Source of the DNA: Butyricicoccus sp.
Lineage (GTDB): Bacteria; Bacillota; Clostridia; Oscillospirales; Butyricicoccaceae
NCBI GenBank assembly: GCA_020025885.1
Contig: JAHHRJ010000017.1
Span: 1 to 40,684, forward strand
Direction of reading: 5' to 3'
DNA length: 40,684 bases
The translations under genes and the position numbers were made by a program. This document shows positions 1 through 7,910 of this stretch, one piece after another. The notes under the pieces were generated by a model. It was given only the letters and a program-made list of their open reading frames with translations. It had not been told where the DNA came from and searched no databases. Position 1 is the stretch's first letter. Each line of letters starts with the position of its first letter.

Positions 1-49
1 TAAGGTCGCTTCGCTCCAAAATAAAAAGGGTGCAGTGACTTTTTTGACA
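1..49 (-). repeat. Repeat module A, inverted copy (cut by window start)
   Basis: These 49 bases are the exact reverse complement of 2691-2739, and a near-identical direct copy lies at 35721-35769. The copy runs off the left edge of the window. It lies just beyond the 3' end of the amino acid importer operon, so that operon is bracketed by inverted copies of the module. No coding potential is seen. Confidence 0.85.
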
Positions 50-54
50 TGCTG

Positions 55-70
55 AGCCCCTTTCGGGGCT
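55..70 (-). terminator. GC-rich hairpin after the importer operon
   Basis: A perfect AGCCCC/GGGGCT stem with a 4-base loop lies about 30 bases past the stop codon of the ATPase gene. It resembles the terminator stems at 24199 and 32038. No T-tract follows directly in the minus direction; repeat module A starts instead. It may be a terminator whose U-tract was displaced by the repeat. Confidence 0.45.
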
Positions 71-101
71 TTCAGTTTGTTGAAAAAGTCTTTTCACTTA
101 T

Positions 102-866
102 TTATGAATTTTTCGCAAAGCGGCTTAAAAATGCCTGTGTGCGTGTGTTCTGGGAGTTTCCGAATACCTGCTCCGGTGTGCCTTCCTCCACGATTACGCC
201 ATCTGCCATAAAAATAACATGGTCGGCAACATCACGCGCGAATGCCATCTCATGTGTAACAATCACCATCGTCATATGTTCATCAGCAAGCTCACGGATG
301 ACTTTCAGAATCTCACCAGTGAGTTCGGGGTCAAGCGCGGAAGTCGGCTCGTCAAAGAACAGAACGCGCGGTTGCATGGCAAGAGCACGGGCAATCGCAA
401 CACGCTGCTGCTGTCCACCGGAAAGTTCGCAAGGATAGGCATTTTCTTTGCTCTCAAGGTTCATTTTGCGCAATAGTTCACGGGCAGTCTTGGTTGCCTG
501 TGCACGGTCAATGCCGCGAATACGCATCGGTGCATCAATCAGATTTTGCAGCACGGACAGGTGGGGGAACAGATTAAAATTCTGGAACACCAGCCCTACA
601 TTTAAAATGATATCATGCAGGACTTTCTTGGGTGCATAGATCGCTTTTCCGTTCTCTGTGTGCACCATTGTTTCGCCGCATACCATGATCTCGCCCTGAT
701 CAATCGTTTCCAGCTGGGTCAGGCAGCGCAGGAACGTGGATTTACCAGAGCCAGAAGGTCCAATGATCGACACGACTTGCCCTTCTGGTACGGATATAGA
801 GATACCTTTTAGCACCTGCAACTTGCCAAAAGATTTTTTTATATTCTTTGCTTCAATTAGATTCAT
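102..866 (-). CDS. Polar amino acid ABC transporter, ATP-binding protein
   Basis: This is the cytoplasmic ATPase subunit of a polar amino acid importer of the GlnQ/HisP type. The 254-residue protein has the usual family length and all ABC motifs: Walker A GPSGSGKST near residues 36-44, the Q-loop in VFQNFNLFPH, the signature LSGGQQQRVAIARAL, Walker B VLFFDEPTSALD and the H-loop in VTHE. It is the last gene of a three-gene minus-strand operon and starts 6 bases after the permease stop, so translation is probably coupled. The amino acid transported cannot be told from the ATPase; cystine, glutamine and arginine importers all look like this. Confidence 0.93.
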   Translation of the reverse strand: MNLIEAKNIKKSFGKLQVLKGISISVPEGQVVSIIGPSGSGKSTFLRCLTQLETIDQGEIMVCGETMVHTENGKAIYAPKKVLHDIILNVGLVFQNFNLFPHLSVLQNLIDAPMRIRGIDRAQATKTARELLRKMNLESKENAYPCELSGGQQQRVAIARALAMQPRVLFFDEPTSALDPELTGEILKVIRELADEHMTMVIVTHEMAFARDVADHVIFMADGVIVEEGTPEQVFGNSQNTRTQAFLSRFAKNS

Positions 867-872
867 AGTCGT

Positions 873-1553
873 TTACCCTTTGTAATAATCGAGCTTTTTT
901 TCCAGCAGCTTGAATGCGTATTCCACGATCGCGTTGAGCACAAGGAAGATGAAACCTGCAATAATCAGCGGCAGGATGCTGGAGCTGCCTGTCATCAGTT
1001 TTTTTGCGGCGTCAAACAGCTGCGGCTGTCCAATCACATTTGCCAGTGCAGAATCCTTAATCAATACCATAAATTCCGATCCGGTGGGGGGAATGACCCG
1101 CTTGACCACCTGTGGCAGAATGATATGGAAAAAGGTCTGTGTCTTGGTGTAGCCGAGCATTTTTGCTGCCTCGTACTGTCCGCGCGGAATGGAATCAATA
1201 CCCGAACGAAAGATCTCGCCAAAGTATGCGGCGTAGTTGATGGCGAATGCAAGAATGGTTGCTTGAAAACGATCAACCTTCATGCCGAACAGGTAAGAGG
1301 GGGCATACATGACAAACATCAGCTGGAGCATGAGCGGTGTGCCGCGCATAATGAGCTGGTAGAACTGAATGACCCAGGACAGAGGGCGAATCTGCACGCG
1401 TCCAATGTGCATACCGAGGTTTAGGTTGCGTCCAAGTGCAACCAGAAAGCCGAGCGGCACGGACAGCACGACTGTCCACACAAAAATATTGAGGACATCT
1501 ACCGTACCATCCAGCAGTACGGGCATCATGGTTTGTATTTTATCAAATAACAT
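873..1553 (-). CDS. Polar amino acid ABC transporter, permease
   Basis: This is an inner-membrane permease of the HisM/GlnP family (226 residues). An N-terminal membrane segment near residues 15-40 is followed by RGTPLMLQL, the start of the conserved permease block typical of this family. The EAA loop is visible around EAAKMLGYTKTQTFFHIILP, where the ATPase docks. Several further hydrophobic segments reach the C-terminus, which ends in short basic residues. It lies between the binding-protein and ATPase genes. A single permease gene suggests a homodimeric channel. A hairpin between this gene and the binding-protein gene probably lowers its expression relative to the receptor. Confidence 0.92.
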   Translation of the reverse strand: MLFDKIQTMMPVLLDGTVDVLNIFVWTVVLSVPLGFLVALGRNLNLGMHIGRVQIRPLSWVIQFYQLIMRGTPLMLQLMFVMYAPSYLFGMKVDRFQATILAFAINYAAYFGEIFRSGIDSIPRGQYEAAKMLGYTKTQTFFHIILPQVVKRVIPPTGSEFMVLIKDSALANVIGQPQLFDAAKKLMTGSSSILPLIIAGFIFLVLNAIVEYAFKLLEKKLDYYKG

Positions 1554-1600
1554 GGGGTTCCTCCAAAGACAAAAGCCGAGATCATAAAAAGATAACCAGC

Positions 1601-1627
1601 AAAAGAGCGGATCTGCTCCGCTCTTTT
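1601..1627 (-). terminator. Intercistronic hairpin / partial terminator
   Basis: An 11-bp perfect stem (AAAAGAGCGGA / TCCGCTCTTTT) with a 5-base loop lies between the binding-protein and permease genes and ends in a U-run on the minus strand. No separate promoter for the permease is obvious. The hairpin is therefore best read as a leaky terminator or mRNA-stabilising end that lets more binding protein than permease be made, a common arrangement in ABC importers. Confidence 0.7.
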
Positions 1628-1648
1628 AGGCATATCTGAAATTTTCGG

Positions 1649-2518
1649 TTATGCAGCAGGTGCATCTTCTGCGGGTGCTGCTTGAGCAGATGCAACGGTG
1701 GTGATGTCAGAGCCAAACCACTTTTGAGAAATTTCTGCCAGTGTGCCGTCTGCACTCAGCTCTTGCAGCGCCTTGTTTACCGCTTCAGTCAGTGCGGTGT
1801 CGTCCTTACGGAAACCGATCACGTAATCCTCAGCGTACAGGAAATCTGCCATGACACGCAGATTCTTACCACCAGTCTGAATCAGGTAGTTTGCAACGGT
1901 TTCATCCATCAGTGCGGCATCCGATGCACCGCTTTCTACGTCGATCAGACACATCATATTATTTTCCATGCCGACCATGGTAGTGCGATCCTTTAAGCGT
2001 TTCTCGGTGTCATATGCTTCCTGTGCCGTAGAGCCAGATTGCAGGCTGATGGTCTTATCCGCAAGATCGTCCACGCTCTCGTAGGAAGATCCGACTGGAA
2101 CAACAAGGACCATGTGGTTCTTGAGATAAGGAATGGACAGGCTCATCGCGGAAGCGCGATCTTTTGACCAAGACAAGCCATTCCAGATTGCGTCGACGCT
2201 CTTGGTGTCCAGCTCCAGCTGCTTGGAGTCCCAGTTGATTGGTTGTGTTTCCAGCTCGACGCCCAGTTTTTCGGAAACCTTTTGCGCAACGTCGATATCA
2301 AAACCAACGATCTTGCCGCTCTCGTTGAGGAAGCCCATTGGGGGGAGCTGATCGTCCAGCCCGATGGTCAGCTTGCCCTTATCCAGAATGTATTGCAGGG
2401 ACTGATCGCCTTCAGTAGCCGGTGGGGTGTCTACCTTTTGTCCGCCGCCGCATGCGGTCAGGAGGGAGGTGGAAAGTGCGCCTGCACAAAGTATGCTCAA
2501 AAGTTTCTTGTAGTTCAT
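1649..2518 (-). CDS. Amino acid ABC transporter, substrate-binding lipoprotein
   Basis: This is the extracellular receptor of the importer (family 3 solute-binding protein, 289 residues). A signal peptide ends in the lipobox LLTAC, so Cys23 should be lipidated and the protein tethered to the outer face of the membrane. The family features follow: KLTIGLDDQLPPMGF, the IVGFDIDVA stretch, DAIWNGL, and the SLQSGSTAQEA hinge block. The C-terminus is Ala/Pro rich. It is the first gene of the operon. Its AAGGAG ribosome binding site is about 11 bases before the ATG, and a good promoter lies at 2585-2613. The ligand is not determined; the family covers cystine, Gln, Glu, Arg and His. Confidence 0.93.
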   Translation of the reverse strand: MNYKKLLSILCAGALSTSLLTACGGGQKVDTPPATEGDQSLQYILDKGKLTIGLDDQLPPMGFLNESGKIVGFDIDVAQKVSEKLGVELETQPINWDSKQLELDTKSVDAIWNGLSWSKDRASAMSLSIPYLKNHMVLVVPVGSSYESVDDLADKTISLQSGSTAQEAYDTEKRLKDRTTMVGMENNMMCLIDVESGASDAALMDETVANYLIQTGGKNLRVMADFLYAEDYVIGFRKDDTALTEAVNKALQELSADGTLAEISQKWFGSDITTVASAQAAPAEDAPAA

Positions 2519-2584
2519 AATATGTAGTCTCCTTATCCTCTCGTAAAATAAGTGGGAAATATCGTTCTCTTATGTGATATCAGT

Positions 2585-2613
2585 ATTGTAACACTTTAAT
2601 GTGGAAAAGTCAA
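2585..2613 (-). promoter_or_regulatory. Sigma-A-type promoter of the amino acid importer operon
   Basis: Read on the minus strand, TTGACT is followed by a 17-base spacer and TACAAT, about 70 bases upstream of the binding-protein start. This is one mismatch from consensus in each box. Confidence 0.75.
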
Positions 2614-2690
2614 GAGGGAAAGAAAATCTTTTTTTCCGCGGGATGCGGACAGGGGGGAATGCACGCAGGGGGCATTATATAATATCAGCC

Positions 2691-2779
2691 TGTCAAAAAA
2701 GTCACTGCACCCTTTTTATTTTGGAGCGAAGCGACCTTAAATTTTCAAAATCCAAGGACATGCGCCTTGGATTTTGCCC
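2691..2779 (+). repeat. Repeat module A with 3' hairpin
   Basis: Bases 2691-2739 match 1-49 (inverted, exact) and 35721-35769 (direct, two differences seen). The match with the 35.7-kb copy continues through a hairpin at 2747-2775 (11-bp stem AAAATCCAAGG/CCTTGGATTTT). Here module A is followed directly by module B, whereas at 35.7 kb it is not, so A and B behave as separate building blocks. Confidence 0.85.
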
Positions 2780-2905
2780 ACGACCCGCGCAAACGTGCGC
2801 GAAACCGGGGGTATCAGAGCCGGTTTCTACCGGAACTGGCTCTGTATCTAGGGGGACTGGGTTCCCCTGGAAAGGCTGTCAAAGTTCTTTGACAGCCTCA
2901 AACGC
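2780..2905 (+). repeat. Repeat module B
   Basis: This stretch matches the reverse complement of 32063-32185 and of 40631-40684. It holds a hairpin with CAGAGCC/GGCTCTG arms and a perfect 11-bp hairpin at 2874-2897 (GGCTGTCAAAG/CTTTGACAGCC). At 32 kb the same module abuts the remnant of a tnpB gene, which suggests a link to an IS200/IS605-type element. Confidence 0.8.
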
Positions 2906-2944
2906 CTCGGCATACGCCGGGGCGTTTTGCGTTCTATTTTTCTG

Positions 2945-3445
2945 CTGCAAAAGATTTGCTTTTGAAAGCAAGCGGAAAGTGTCGCGCCGGCGACAGCGGC
3001 ATAAGGGCTAGAACCTTGCGGTTCCCCAGCCCTTATGAATCCTGTCCCTCCCTTTCCATCAGATCACAATTTCAGCCGCCGAAAGGGTGAGAATGTATGC
3101 GCTCCGCCACAGGCGGGTGTGATGAAGTCGGCTTGCGTCGGCTTCCATGCCCAAAGGGTGGGAATGTATGCACGCCGCACAGCGGAAGCGTGCAGCCCCC
3201 GCTCACATCGGGCACAAGCCCCTCCGTGGACGCTCGCGAAAGCATCGGCGCTTCCAGTCGTTACAGCGCTGGGACGTTCGAGCACAGGTGATCCGTATGC
3301 AGCGTCCGCTGTATTTGAACAGTCAAACCAGTTCGCAAACTGGTTTGCTCGTTCAGGCGGCGGTGGATCGGAAAGATTGGGGGATTAAGGCAATACCGCA
3401 TCATTCAGCAAGAGCGATTTTCTGAGCTTGACCCAACAAGTCGAC
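2945..3445 (+). repeat. Repeat module C, long form (copy C1)
   Basis: This is one of at least five copies of a GC-rich non-coding repeat (others near 12.2, 19.4, 24.3 and 35.4 kb). It opens with a gtcgcgccggcgac palindrome and a hairpin at 3000-3037 (CATAAGGGCT/AGCCCTTATG). An internal near-duplicate AAAGGGTGxGAATGTATG follows, spaced by about 70 bases. The extension from 3201 to about 3345 is shared only with the 35.5-kb copy. The end, GCTTGACCCAACAAGTC, resembles the hairpin at 24557-24592. Short open frames here starting MNPVPPFPSD recur in the other copies and are by-products of the repeat. Confidence 0.85.
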
Positions 3446-3600
3446 CACAGTATTAGGAGCTATCTGAAAAACACCCCACTAGGGTATCTTTTGAATCGAT
3501 AATGCCCTTGGTTATAGTCGTTTTCTGGAGAATTGGTATAAATGCTTTCTGAGCAGATGTCAAGGAAAGGCAGATTTCCGTGTTCTAGGTGCTTGCATAC

Positions 3601-3630
3601 TTGCTGAATGGACATAAAATATGCTATAAT
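3601..3630 (+). promoter_or_regulatory. Promoter of the YhaN-like gene
   Basis: TTGCTG, an 18-base spacer and a perfect TATAAT lie about 63 bases before the start codon at 3693. No operator or riboswitch-like structure is seen between promoter and gene. Confidence 0.6.
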
Positions 3631-3692
3631 AAAAATAATACCATAAAACAAAAGCAGGCACAAAATGCCGAGAATTATAATGAGGGAAAACC

Positions 3693-5666
3693 ATGAAACT
3701 ACTGGCGCTGGAAGGGCAATTCGGTAACATGAATTGCCATAAAATTGAATTTGCCGATCCTTTTTCAATGCTCACACTGCCTCGTGGCTGGGGAGAGGAT
3801 ACTTTGTGCGCTTTCCTGCGTGTTATGCTCTATGGACCAAACGTGCTGCGCCGTGATCTGGGCAGTTTGGAAGCATTCCAGCCAGCTGGTGACACGCCCA
3901 TGATGGGACGACTGGAGATCGAATGGAATGGGCGGCATGTCACCATTGAGCGCACCACCAAAAACGGTGCACCTATGCAGCAGTTCGAAGCCTATTACAC
4001 CGAATCAGGAGAACGCTGCTATCTATTGACTGCGAAAAACTGTGGACAAGTTCTTTTAGGGATGAGTGAGGATGATTTCTTGTCCAACCTATGGATCGAT
4101 GGTGCAGATCTCATCCGCTCAGAGTCCGATCTCCAGCAGCTGCTCCTCTCTATGATGCAGACGGGTGATCCTGCCGAGCGTGCACATCGCGCAAAGCTCC
4201 ACTTGGACGCATGGTGCGAAGAGATGGAAGCAGGGGACAGTGCGCTGGTGTTTGCCGAGCGCGAACAGGCACAGCTGGAGCAACAGATCGACCAGCTCAA
4301 TGCACTTACAAGCGAGATTGACACGCAAAGACGACTCTGCCACACACTGGGCGAACAAGCCGAAGCGATCTGCACGGCATATGAAGCCGAATCAAGACGC
4401 TATGAGGCACAGCTCACGGGTGAACAGCTGCGGTGGCAAAATCTCCGCGCCGACCGAGAGCAGCGCATTCGCGAGATCAAGAACCGTCTGCCCGACGAAG
4501 ATCTGGTGCGAGAGGCGGGCGAAGTTCTCTATGGCTATGAGGGCGCAGTTCAGCTCGAAGAGCAAAAGCGCCAGAGCATGCCAGCGATCGAGACCAAGCG
4601 GCGCAAGGCAATTGAGCAGATGCAGCAGGCAAGACTAGAACGCGAAATTGAAGTCGATCGTGTGACCCGTCCCAAAATTCGCTGGGTTGCCGGTCTGTTT
4701 GCACTCATCTTTGCGGTGCTTGCGGCGGGAACCGGAATCGTACAGGTGGAATGGTTCCCACAGATGGGACAGATTGCCGGACTATTGGAAGTGGGACACT
4801 TGCCAATTGTGCTTTCCGGTCTTGCAATGATCTGCTTGCTGTTGACCTTTATGGGCAGCGTACAAAAACCGCCCGCACCTTTGCCGGATATGGACGAAGA
4901 ACGCAAGAGGATCGATATGGAATACCAGCAGATTTTGGATGAACAGCAGATGGCGGCATCCGTTTTGCTGGAAGAGCAGGAACGCATTATTGCTGCTGGA
5001 CGCACACTGTCCCCCAAGGTACATACCGTCGAGCAGGCAACGAACGTGATCCGCTCGGCGCTCGCGGACTTGCAACTCATTCGCCGCGAACAAAGCGCAC
5101 TGGGCGATATCATTCTGGAGATTCAGCGCACGCCGGAGGAAGACCCACAGGCAACCGAAATGCGCGAAAATCTGGAACGTATGTCCGAAGAACGCGACGC
5201 GGCAGAGCAGGCATTTGAAGAAGCAAGCAGACAGCTCAAAATGCTGCAAACACAGCTCAAAAACAGCGAAGCGATCCATATTTTAAAGGAACGGCTGGCA
5301 GACTGCAAGGAACAAGTCACAAAGCTGCAAAAACAGCATGATGCAGTATGCCATGCACGCCAAATGATCCAAGCGCAAAACGATACGATGAAACAAAAAA
5401 TGTCGCCGGAGATCACACGCCATGCACAAAGCTATCTGGCACGGTTGACCGGAAATACAGAAACATCTCAAAACGTATGGACAGCAGCTGATCCGGTGCA
5501 GATGTATCTTGCCCTGCGGCTGGCGATCTGTGAGATACGCACGGCGGCAGATGCCCCCGTTTTTGTCAACCGTCTGTTCCACACCGTACAGCCAGAGGAC
5601 GCCGCACGCGGGGAAGCACTGCTCTGCACCATTGCCGAACAAAGACAGGTGATCGTGCTCGCGTGA
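3693..5666 (+). CDS. YhaN/SMC-like membrane coiled-coil protein with degenerate ATPase motifs
   Basis: The 657-residue protein has the architecture of YhaN-type (AAA_27, Rad50/SMC-like) proteins: a split ATPase head, long coiled coils (about 175-320 and 400-575), and two membrane segments in the middle (about 331-352 and 370-390). The N-terminal beta-strand/FGxM start and the later FLRVMLYG fit the head domain. However, where family members have GPNxAGKST it reads LPRGWGEDT (residues 29-37), so the Walker A Lys is Glu. The signature region reads TAADPVQMYLALRLA, without the LSxG motif, and the Walker B region reads PVFVNRLF instead of a DDP/DEP type. It is therefore probably an ATPase pseudoenzyme with a structural role at the membrane. 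It stands alone, with no YhaM/YhaO-type nuclease next to it. The function is unknown. The start is ATG with the weak site GAGGG. Confidence 0.8.
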   Translation: MKLLALEGQFGNMNCHKIEFADPFSMLTLPRGWGEDTLCAFLRVMLYGPNVLRRDLGSLEAFQPAGDTPMMGRLEIEWNGRHVTIERTTKNGAPMQQFEAYYTESGERCYLLTAKNCGQVLLGMSEDDFLSNLWIDGADLIRSESDLQQLLLSMMQTGDPAERAHRAKLHLDAWCEEMEAGDSALVFAEREQAQLEQQIDQLNALTSEIDTQRRLCHTLGEQAEAICTAYEAESRRYEAQLTGEQLRWQNLRADREQRIREIKNRLPDEDLVREAGEVLYGYEGAVQLEEQKRQSMPAIETKRRKAIEQMQQARLEREIEVDRVTRPKIRWVAGLFALIFAVLAAGTGIVQVEWFPQMGQIAGLLEVGHLPIVLSGLAMICLLLTFMGSVQKPPAPLPDMDEERKRIDMEYQQILDEQQMAASVLLEEQERIIAAGRTLSPKVHTVEQATNVIRSALADLQLIRREQSALGDIILEIQRTPEEDPQATEMRENLERMSEERDAAEQAFEEASRQLKMLQTQLKNSEAIHILKERLADCKEQVTKLQKQHDAVCHARQMIQAQNDTMKQKMSPEITRHAQSYLARLTGNTETSQNVWTAADPVQMYLALRLAICEIRTAADAPVFVNRLFHTVQPEDAARGEALLCTIAEQRQVIVLA

Positions 5667-5785
5667 GTGTGTTGCACGATGGTTGAAAATGCGATCAATG
5701 TACAATAGAAAAGTATGTTGCCAACCACAAGTAGGGGCAACAAAACACAGGCACCACCAAAGGCTGCACCGCGTAAGCAAACCAA

Positions 5786-5825
5786 AAAACGAGCATTTGC
5801 CCATGAAAGGGCAGATGCTCGTTTT
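5786..5825. terminator. Bidirectional terminator between the YhaN-like gene and murD
   Basis: A 17-bp stem with one mismatch (AAAACGAGCAT...ATGCTCGTTTT) lies between two convergent genes, with T-rich arms on both sides. It should stop transcription from either direction. Confidence 0.85.
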
Positions 5826-5850
5826 GTTTTGGTCAAATGTTTTGAGGACG

Positions 5851-7233
5851 TTATTCGGGCAGTTCGCACACCAGTTTCTTGAAGCAGTCGCCGCGCTCGG
5901 CAAAGTTTTTGAAGCAGTCGAACGATGCGCTTGCGGGGCTCATGAGTACGATGTCACCATCCTCAGCAAGCTCGTGTGCCTTGGAAACTGCCGCCGCGAG
6001 ATCAGGCAACTCGAAAATTTCTGGCTTCTCGGCTGCGTCTGCCTGCTCCGTGCATGCGCGGATTTTGGGCGCAGTCGCGCCAGTCAGCAGCAGCGTCTTG
6101 ACATGTGCGCAGATCGGTGCGCCGAGTACATCATACGGGATGTGCTTGTCATAGCCGCCTGCGATCAGGATCACTTTCTGCTCGAAGGAATTCAGTCCAG
6201 CAATGGTGCGGGTCGGGCTGGATGCAATGGAGTCATTATAATAGGATGCGCCGCGCACGGTGCGCACAAACTCAATGCGGTGCGCTACGCCGCCGAAAGT
6301 CTTGGCAACTTCGGTAATGTCCTCGTCCTCGCAAAGTCCCTGCACGATCGCCGCCGCCATCATCACATTGGACACGTTATGCGCACCCGGAATGCGAATG
6401 TCGGCTGCTTGCATCAGTTCGCGGTCTTTGCCGTCCTCTGCAATATAGATCATGCCCTCACGCAGATATACGCCATTGTCCGGCTTTACCATCTTGCTGC
6501 AAGTCAAAATACGATGATCGCCGGAAATATCCAGCATACGGGTCTCGCGGTCGTCTGAGTTGAGCACCAGACGGCTTCCAGCTTTCTGGTGGGTATAGAT
6601 GCTTGTCTTTGCCGTCACATACTCGGCAAAGTCCTTGTGATAGTCCAAGTGGTTGGGCGTTAAGTTGGTGATCGCCGCGATATCTGGGCTGTACTGCATG
6701 CCCATGAGCTGGAACGATGACAGCTCCACGATCGCAAAATCAGCTGCCTGCATCTTGGGCACTTCGGGCAGCAGCGGTGCGCCGATGTTGCCGCCCAAAT
6801 GGCAGGTGCAGCCCGCGTGCTTTAACATTTCATAGGTCAGGGTCGTTGTGGTCGTCTTGCCGTCCGAGCCTGTAATGCCGATGATCCGGCAAGGGCATAC
6901 ACGGAAAAACAGCTCCATCTCGCTGGTAACTTCGCCGCCGCGTGCGCGTACCTGTTCCAAAGCTGGGTGGTTTGGGTGCAAGCCAGGGGTGCGGAACACA
7001 ATCTCTTCGTCTAAGGTGTCGAGATAGTGTTCACCCAGCGAAAATGCTGCGCCGTGTGCCTGCAAGTCTTCATAAACCGCGCCAAGTTCCTCGCCAGTCT
7101 TGCGGTCGTGCACCGTCACAGAAATCCCTGCCGCACACAGCATGGAAACCAGCGGCAGATTGCTCACACCTGCACCGATCACCCCAACGCGCTTGCCTCG
7201 AATCTCCTCAAAATATTGATCTAATGCTGTCAT
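5851..7233 (-). CDS. murD: UDP-N-acetylmuramoylalanine--D-glutamate ligase
   Basis: MurD adds D-glutamate to UDP-MurNAc-L-Ala in the cytoplasm, an ATP-dependent step of peptidoglycan precursor synthesis. The protein is about 460 residues, the usual length. An N-terminal Rossmann-like domain (VGVIGAGVSNLP) precedes the ATP-binding loop GITGSDGKTTTT. Mur-ligase motifs follow: ELSSFQL, NLTPNHLDYH, YNDSIASSPTRT and GGYDK. An upstream in-frame ATG at 7290 would add 19 residues before MTALDQYFEE. The start at 7233 is preferred because it has an AAAGGGGA site and matches family length. No other mur genes are adjacent, so this is an isolated murD rather than part of a dcw cluster. The gene converges on the YhaN-like gene. 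Confidence 0.95.
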   Translation of the reverse strand: MTALDQYFEEIRGKRVGVIGAGVSNLPLVSMLCAAGISVTVHDRKTGEELGAVYEDLQAHGAAFSLGEHYLDTLDEEIVFRTPGLHPNHPALEQVRARGGEVTSEMELFFRVCPCRIIGITGSDGKTTTTTLTYEMLKHAGCTCHLGGNIGAPLLPEVPKMQAADFAIVELSSFQLMGMQYSPDIAAITNLTPNHLDYHKDFAEYVTAKTSIYTHQKAGSRLVLNSDDRETRMLDISGDHRILTCSKMVKPDNGVYLREGMIYIAEDGKDRELMQAADIRIPGAHNVSNVMMAAAIVQGLCEDEDITEVAKTFGGVAHRIEFVRTVRGASYYNDSIASSPTRTIAGLNSFEQKVILIAGGYDKHIPYDVLGAPICAHVKTLLLTGATAPKIRACTEQADAAEKPEIFELPDLAAAVSKAHELAEDGDIVLMSPASASFDCFKNFAERGDCFKKLVCELPE

Positions 7234-7299
7234 CGTAAAAAATCCCCTTTCGTCTTTGTTTATTTTACCCTGTTTTCTGGGCAATTTCAAGGATTTGCA

Positions 7300-7329
7300 T
7301 TGACGAATCCCGTCCCTTTGGCGTATAAT
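7300..7329 (+). promoter_or_regulatory. rnpB promoter
   Basis: TTGACG, an 18-base spacer and a perfect TATAAT lie just upstream of the RNase P RNA, placing the transcription start near 7336. Confidence 0.85.
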
Positions 7330-7335
7330 ATTTCT

Positions 7336-7680
7336 ATGAGTAATCCTGACGGTTGCGTATCAGCTTCAGCTGGTATGAGGAAAGTCCGGGCTGCATAGGG
7401 TACGGATAGCAGATAACGTCTGCCGAAGGTGACTTCAGGAATAGTGCAACAGAGAGATACCGCCGGCTCCTTTTGGGGGCGGTAAGGGTGGAAAGGCGAG
7501 GTAAGAGCTCACCGCGCCCCATGGTAACATGGGGGGCCTGTAAACTCTATCCGCAGCAACATCGACAGGGGCTATGATTGACCCGATCGCTCCGACTGAT
7601 GGCTTGAGGCGTGCGGTGACGTGCGTCCCAGATAGATGACCGTCCAAGACAGAACCCGGCTTACGGATTGCTCATACTTA
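7336..7680 (+). ncRNA. rnpB: RNase P RNA
   Basis: This is the catalytic RNA of RNase P, which removes 5' leaders from pre-tRNAs. The diagnostic conserved regions are present: GAGGAAAGTCCGGGCT at 7377-7392, the paired CAACAGAGA region, and ACAGAACCCGGCTTA near the 3' end. Length is about 345 bases, as expected for a bacterial RNase P RNA. The 5' and 3' arms can pair to form P1. A strong promoter precedes it and a terminator follows at 7693-7721. Open frames on the opposite strand here are not genes. End positions are accurate to about 5 bases. Confidence 0.95.
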
Positions 7681-7692
7681 TTTTAAAAGTGG

Positions 7693-7721
7693 AAACAACC
7701 GCTCGGAAGAGCGGTTGTTTT
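7693..7721 (+). terminator. rnpB terminator
   Basis: AAACAACCGCTC, a GGAA loop and GAGCGGTTGTTTT form an 11-12 bp stem followed by Ts, directly after the RNase P RNA. Confidence 0.9.
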
Positions 7722-7729
7722 GCGTTTAG

Positions 7730-7864
7730 ATGGAGAAAAAGTTGCAAGAGAAAATGCTTGTCAGTGAATTTGTCAGTGAAATGCAGAGGTTTTCTTTTGG
7801 TAAGCTGACTCAAAATAAGACAAAAATTTCACCTGATGATATGGTTGACAAACGAACCAGATGA
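7730..7864 (+). CDS. Possible 44-residue small protein (doubtful)
   Basis: An open frame of 44 codons starts at an ATG just after the rnpB terminator (MEKKLQEKMLVSEF...) and ends at 7864. It has a mixed, soluble-looking composition and a tandem VSEF/VSEM. There is no ribosome binding site and no clear promoter, and no family is recognised. It could be a remnant of a lost left-end prophage gene or a chance frame. Confidence 0.15.
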   Translation: MEKKLQEKMLVSEFVSEMQRFSFGKLTQNKTKISPDDMVDKRTR

Positions 7865-7882
7865 ATATACTTTGACACGCTG

Positions 7883-7910
7883 AAAAAACCGCTCAGATGA
7901 GCGGTTTTTT
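7883..7910. terminator. Terminator of the prophage repressor gene
   Basis: AAAAAACCGCTC, a 4-base loop and GAGCGGTTTTTT form a symmetric stem with A/T runs on both sides. It ends the minus-strand repressor transcript and could also stop read-through from the rnpB side. Confidence 0.85.

Noticed and set aside
3035..3425. Open frames beginning MNPVPPFPSD and similar (also at 12147-12356, 19255-19500, 35422-35634)
   Set aside because: They follow repeat module C wherever it lies, lack ribosome sites, and have compositions set by the repeat's GC-rich hairpins. Their recurrence comes from the repeat, not from a protein family.
3450..3480. ggagctatctgaaaaacacccc, which resembles the two MITE ends placed back to back
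   Set aside because: Too short and diverged to call a third MITE or an excision scar by eye.
3460..3768. 102-codon minus-strand frame with a hydrophobic stretch
   Set aside because: It lies across the promoter of the YhaN-like gene, overlaps its start, and has no ribosome site. The hydrophobic part is the AT-rich promoter read backwards.
7334..7647. Open frames on the strand opposite rnpB
   Set aside because: The region is fully explained by RNase P RNA.
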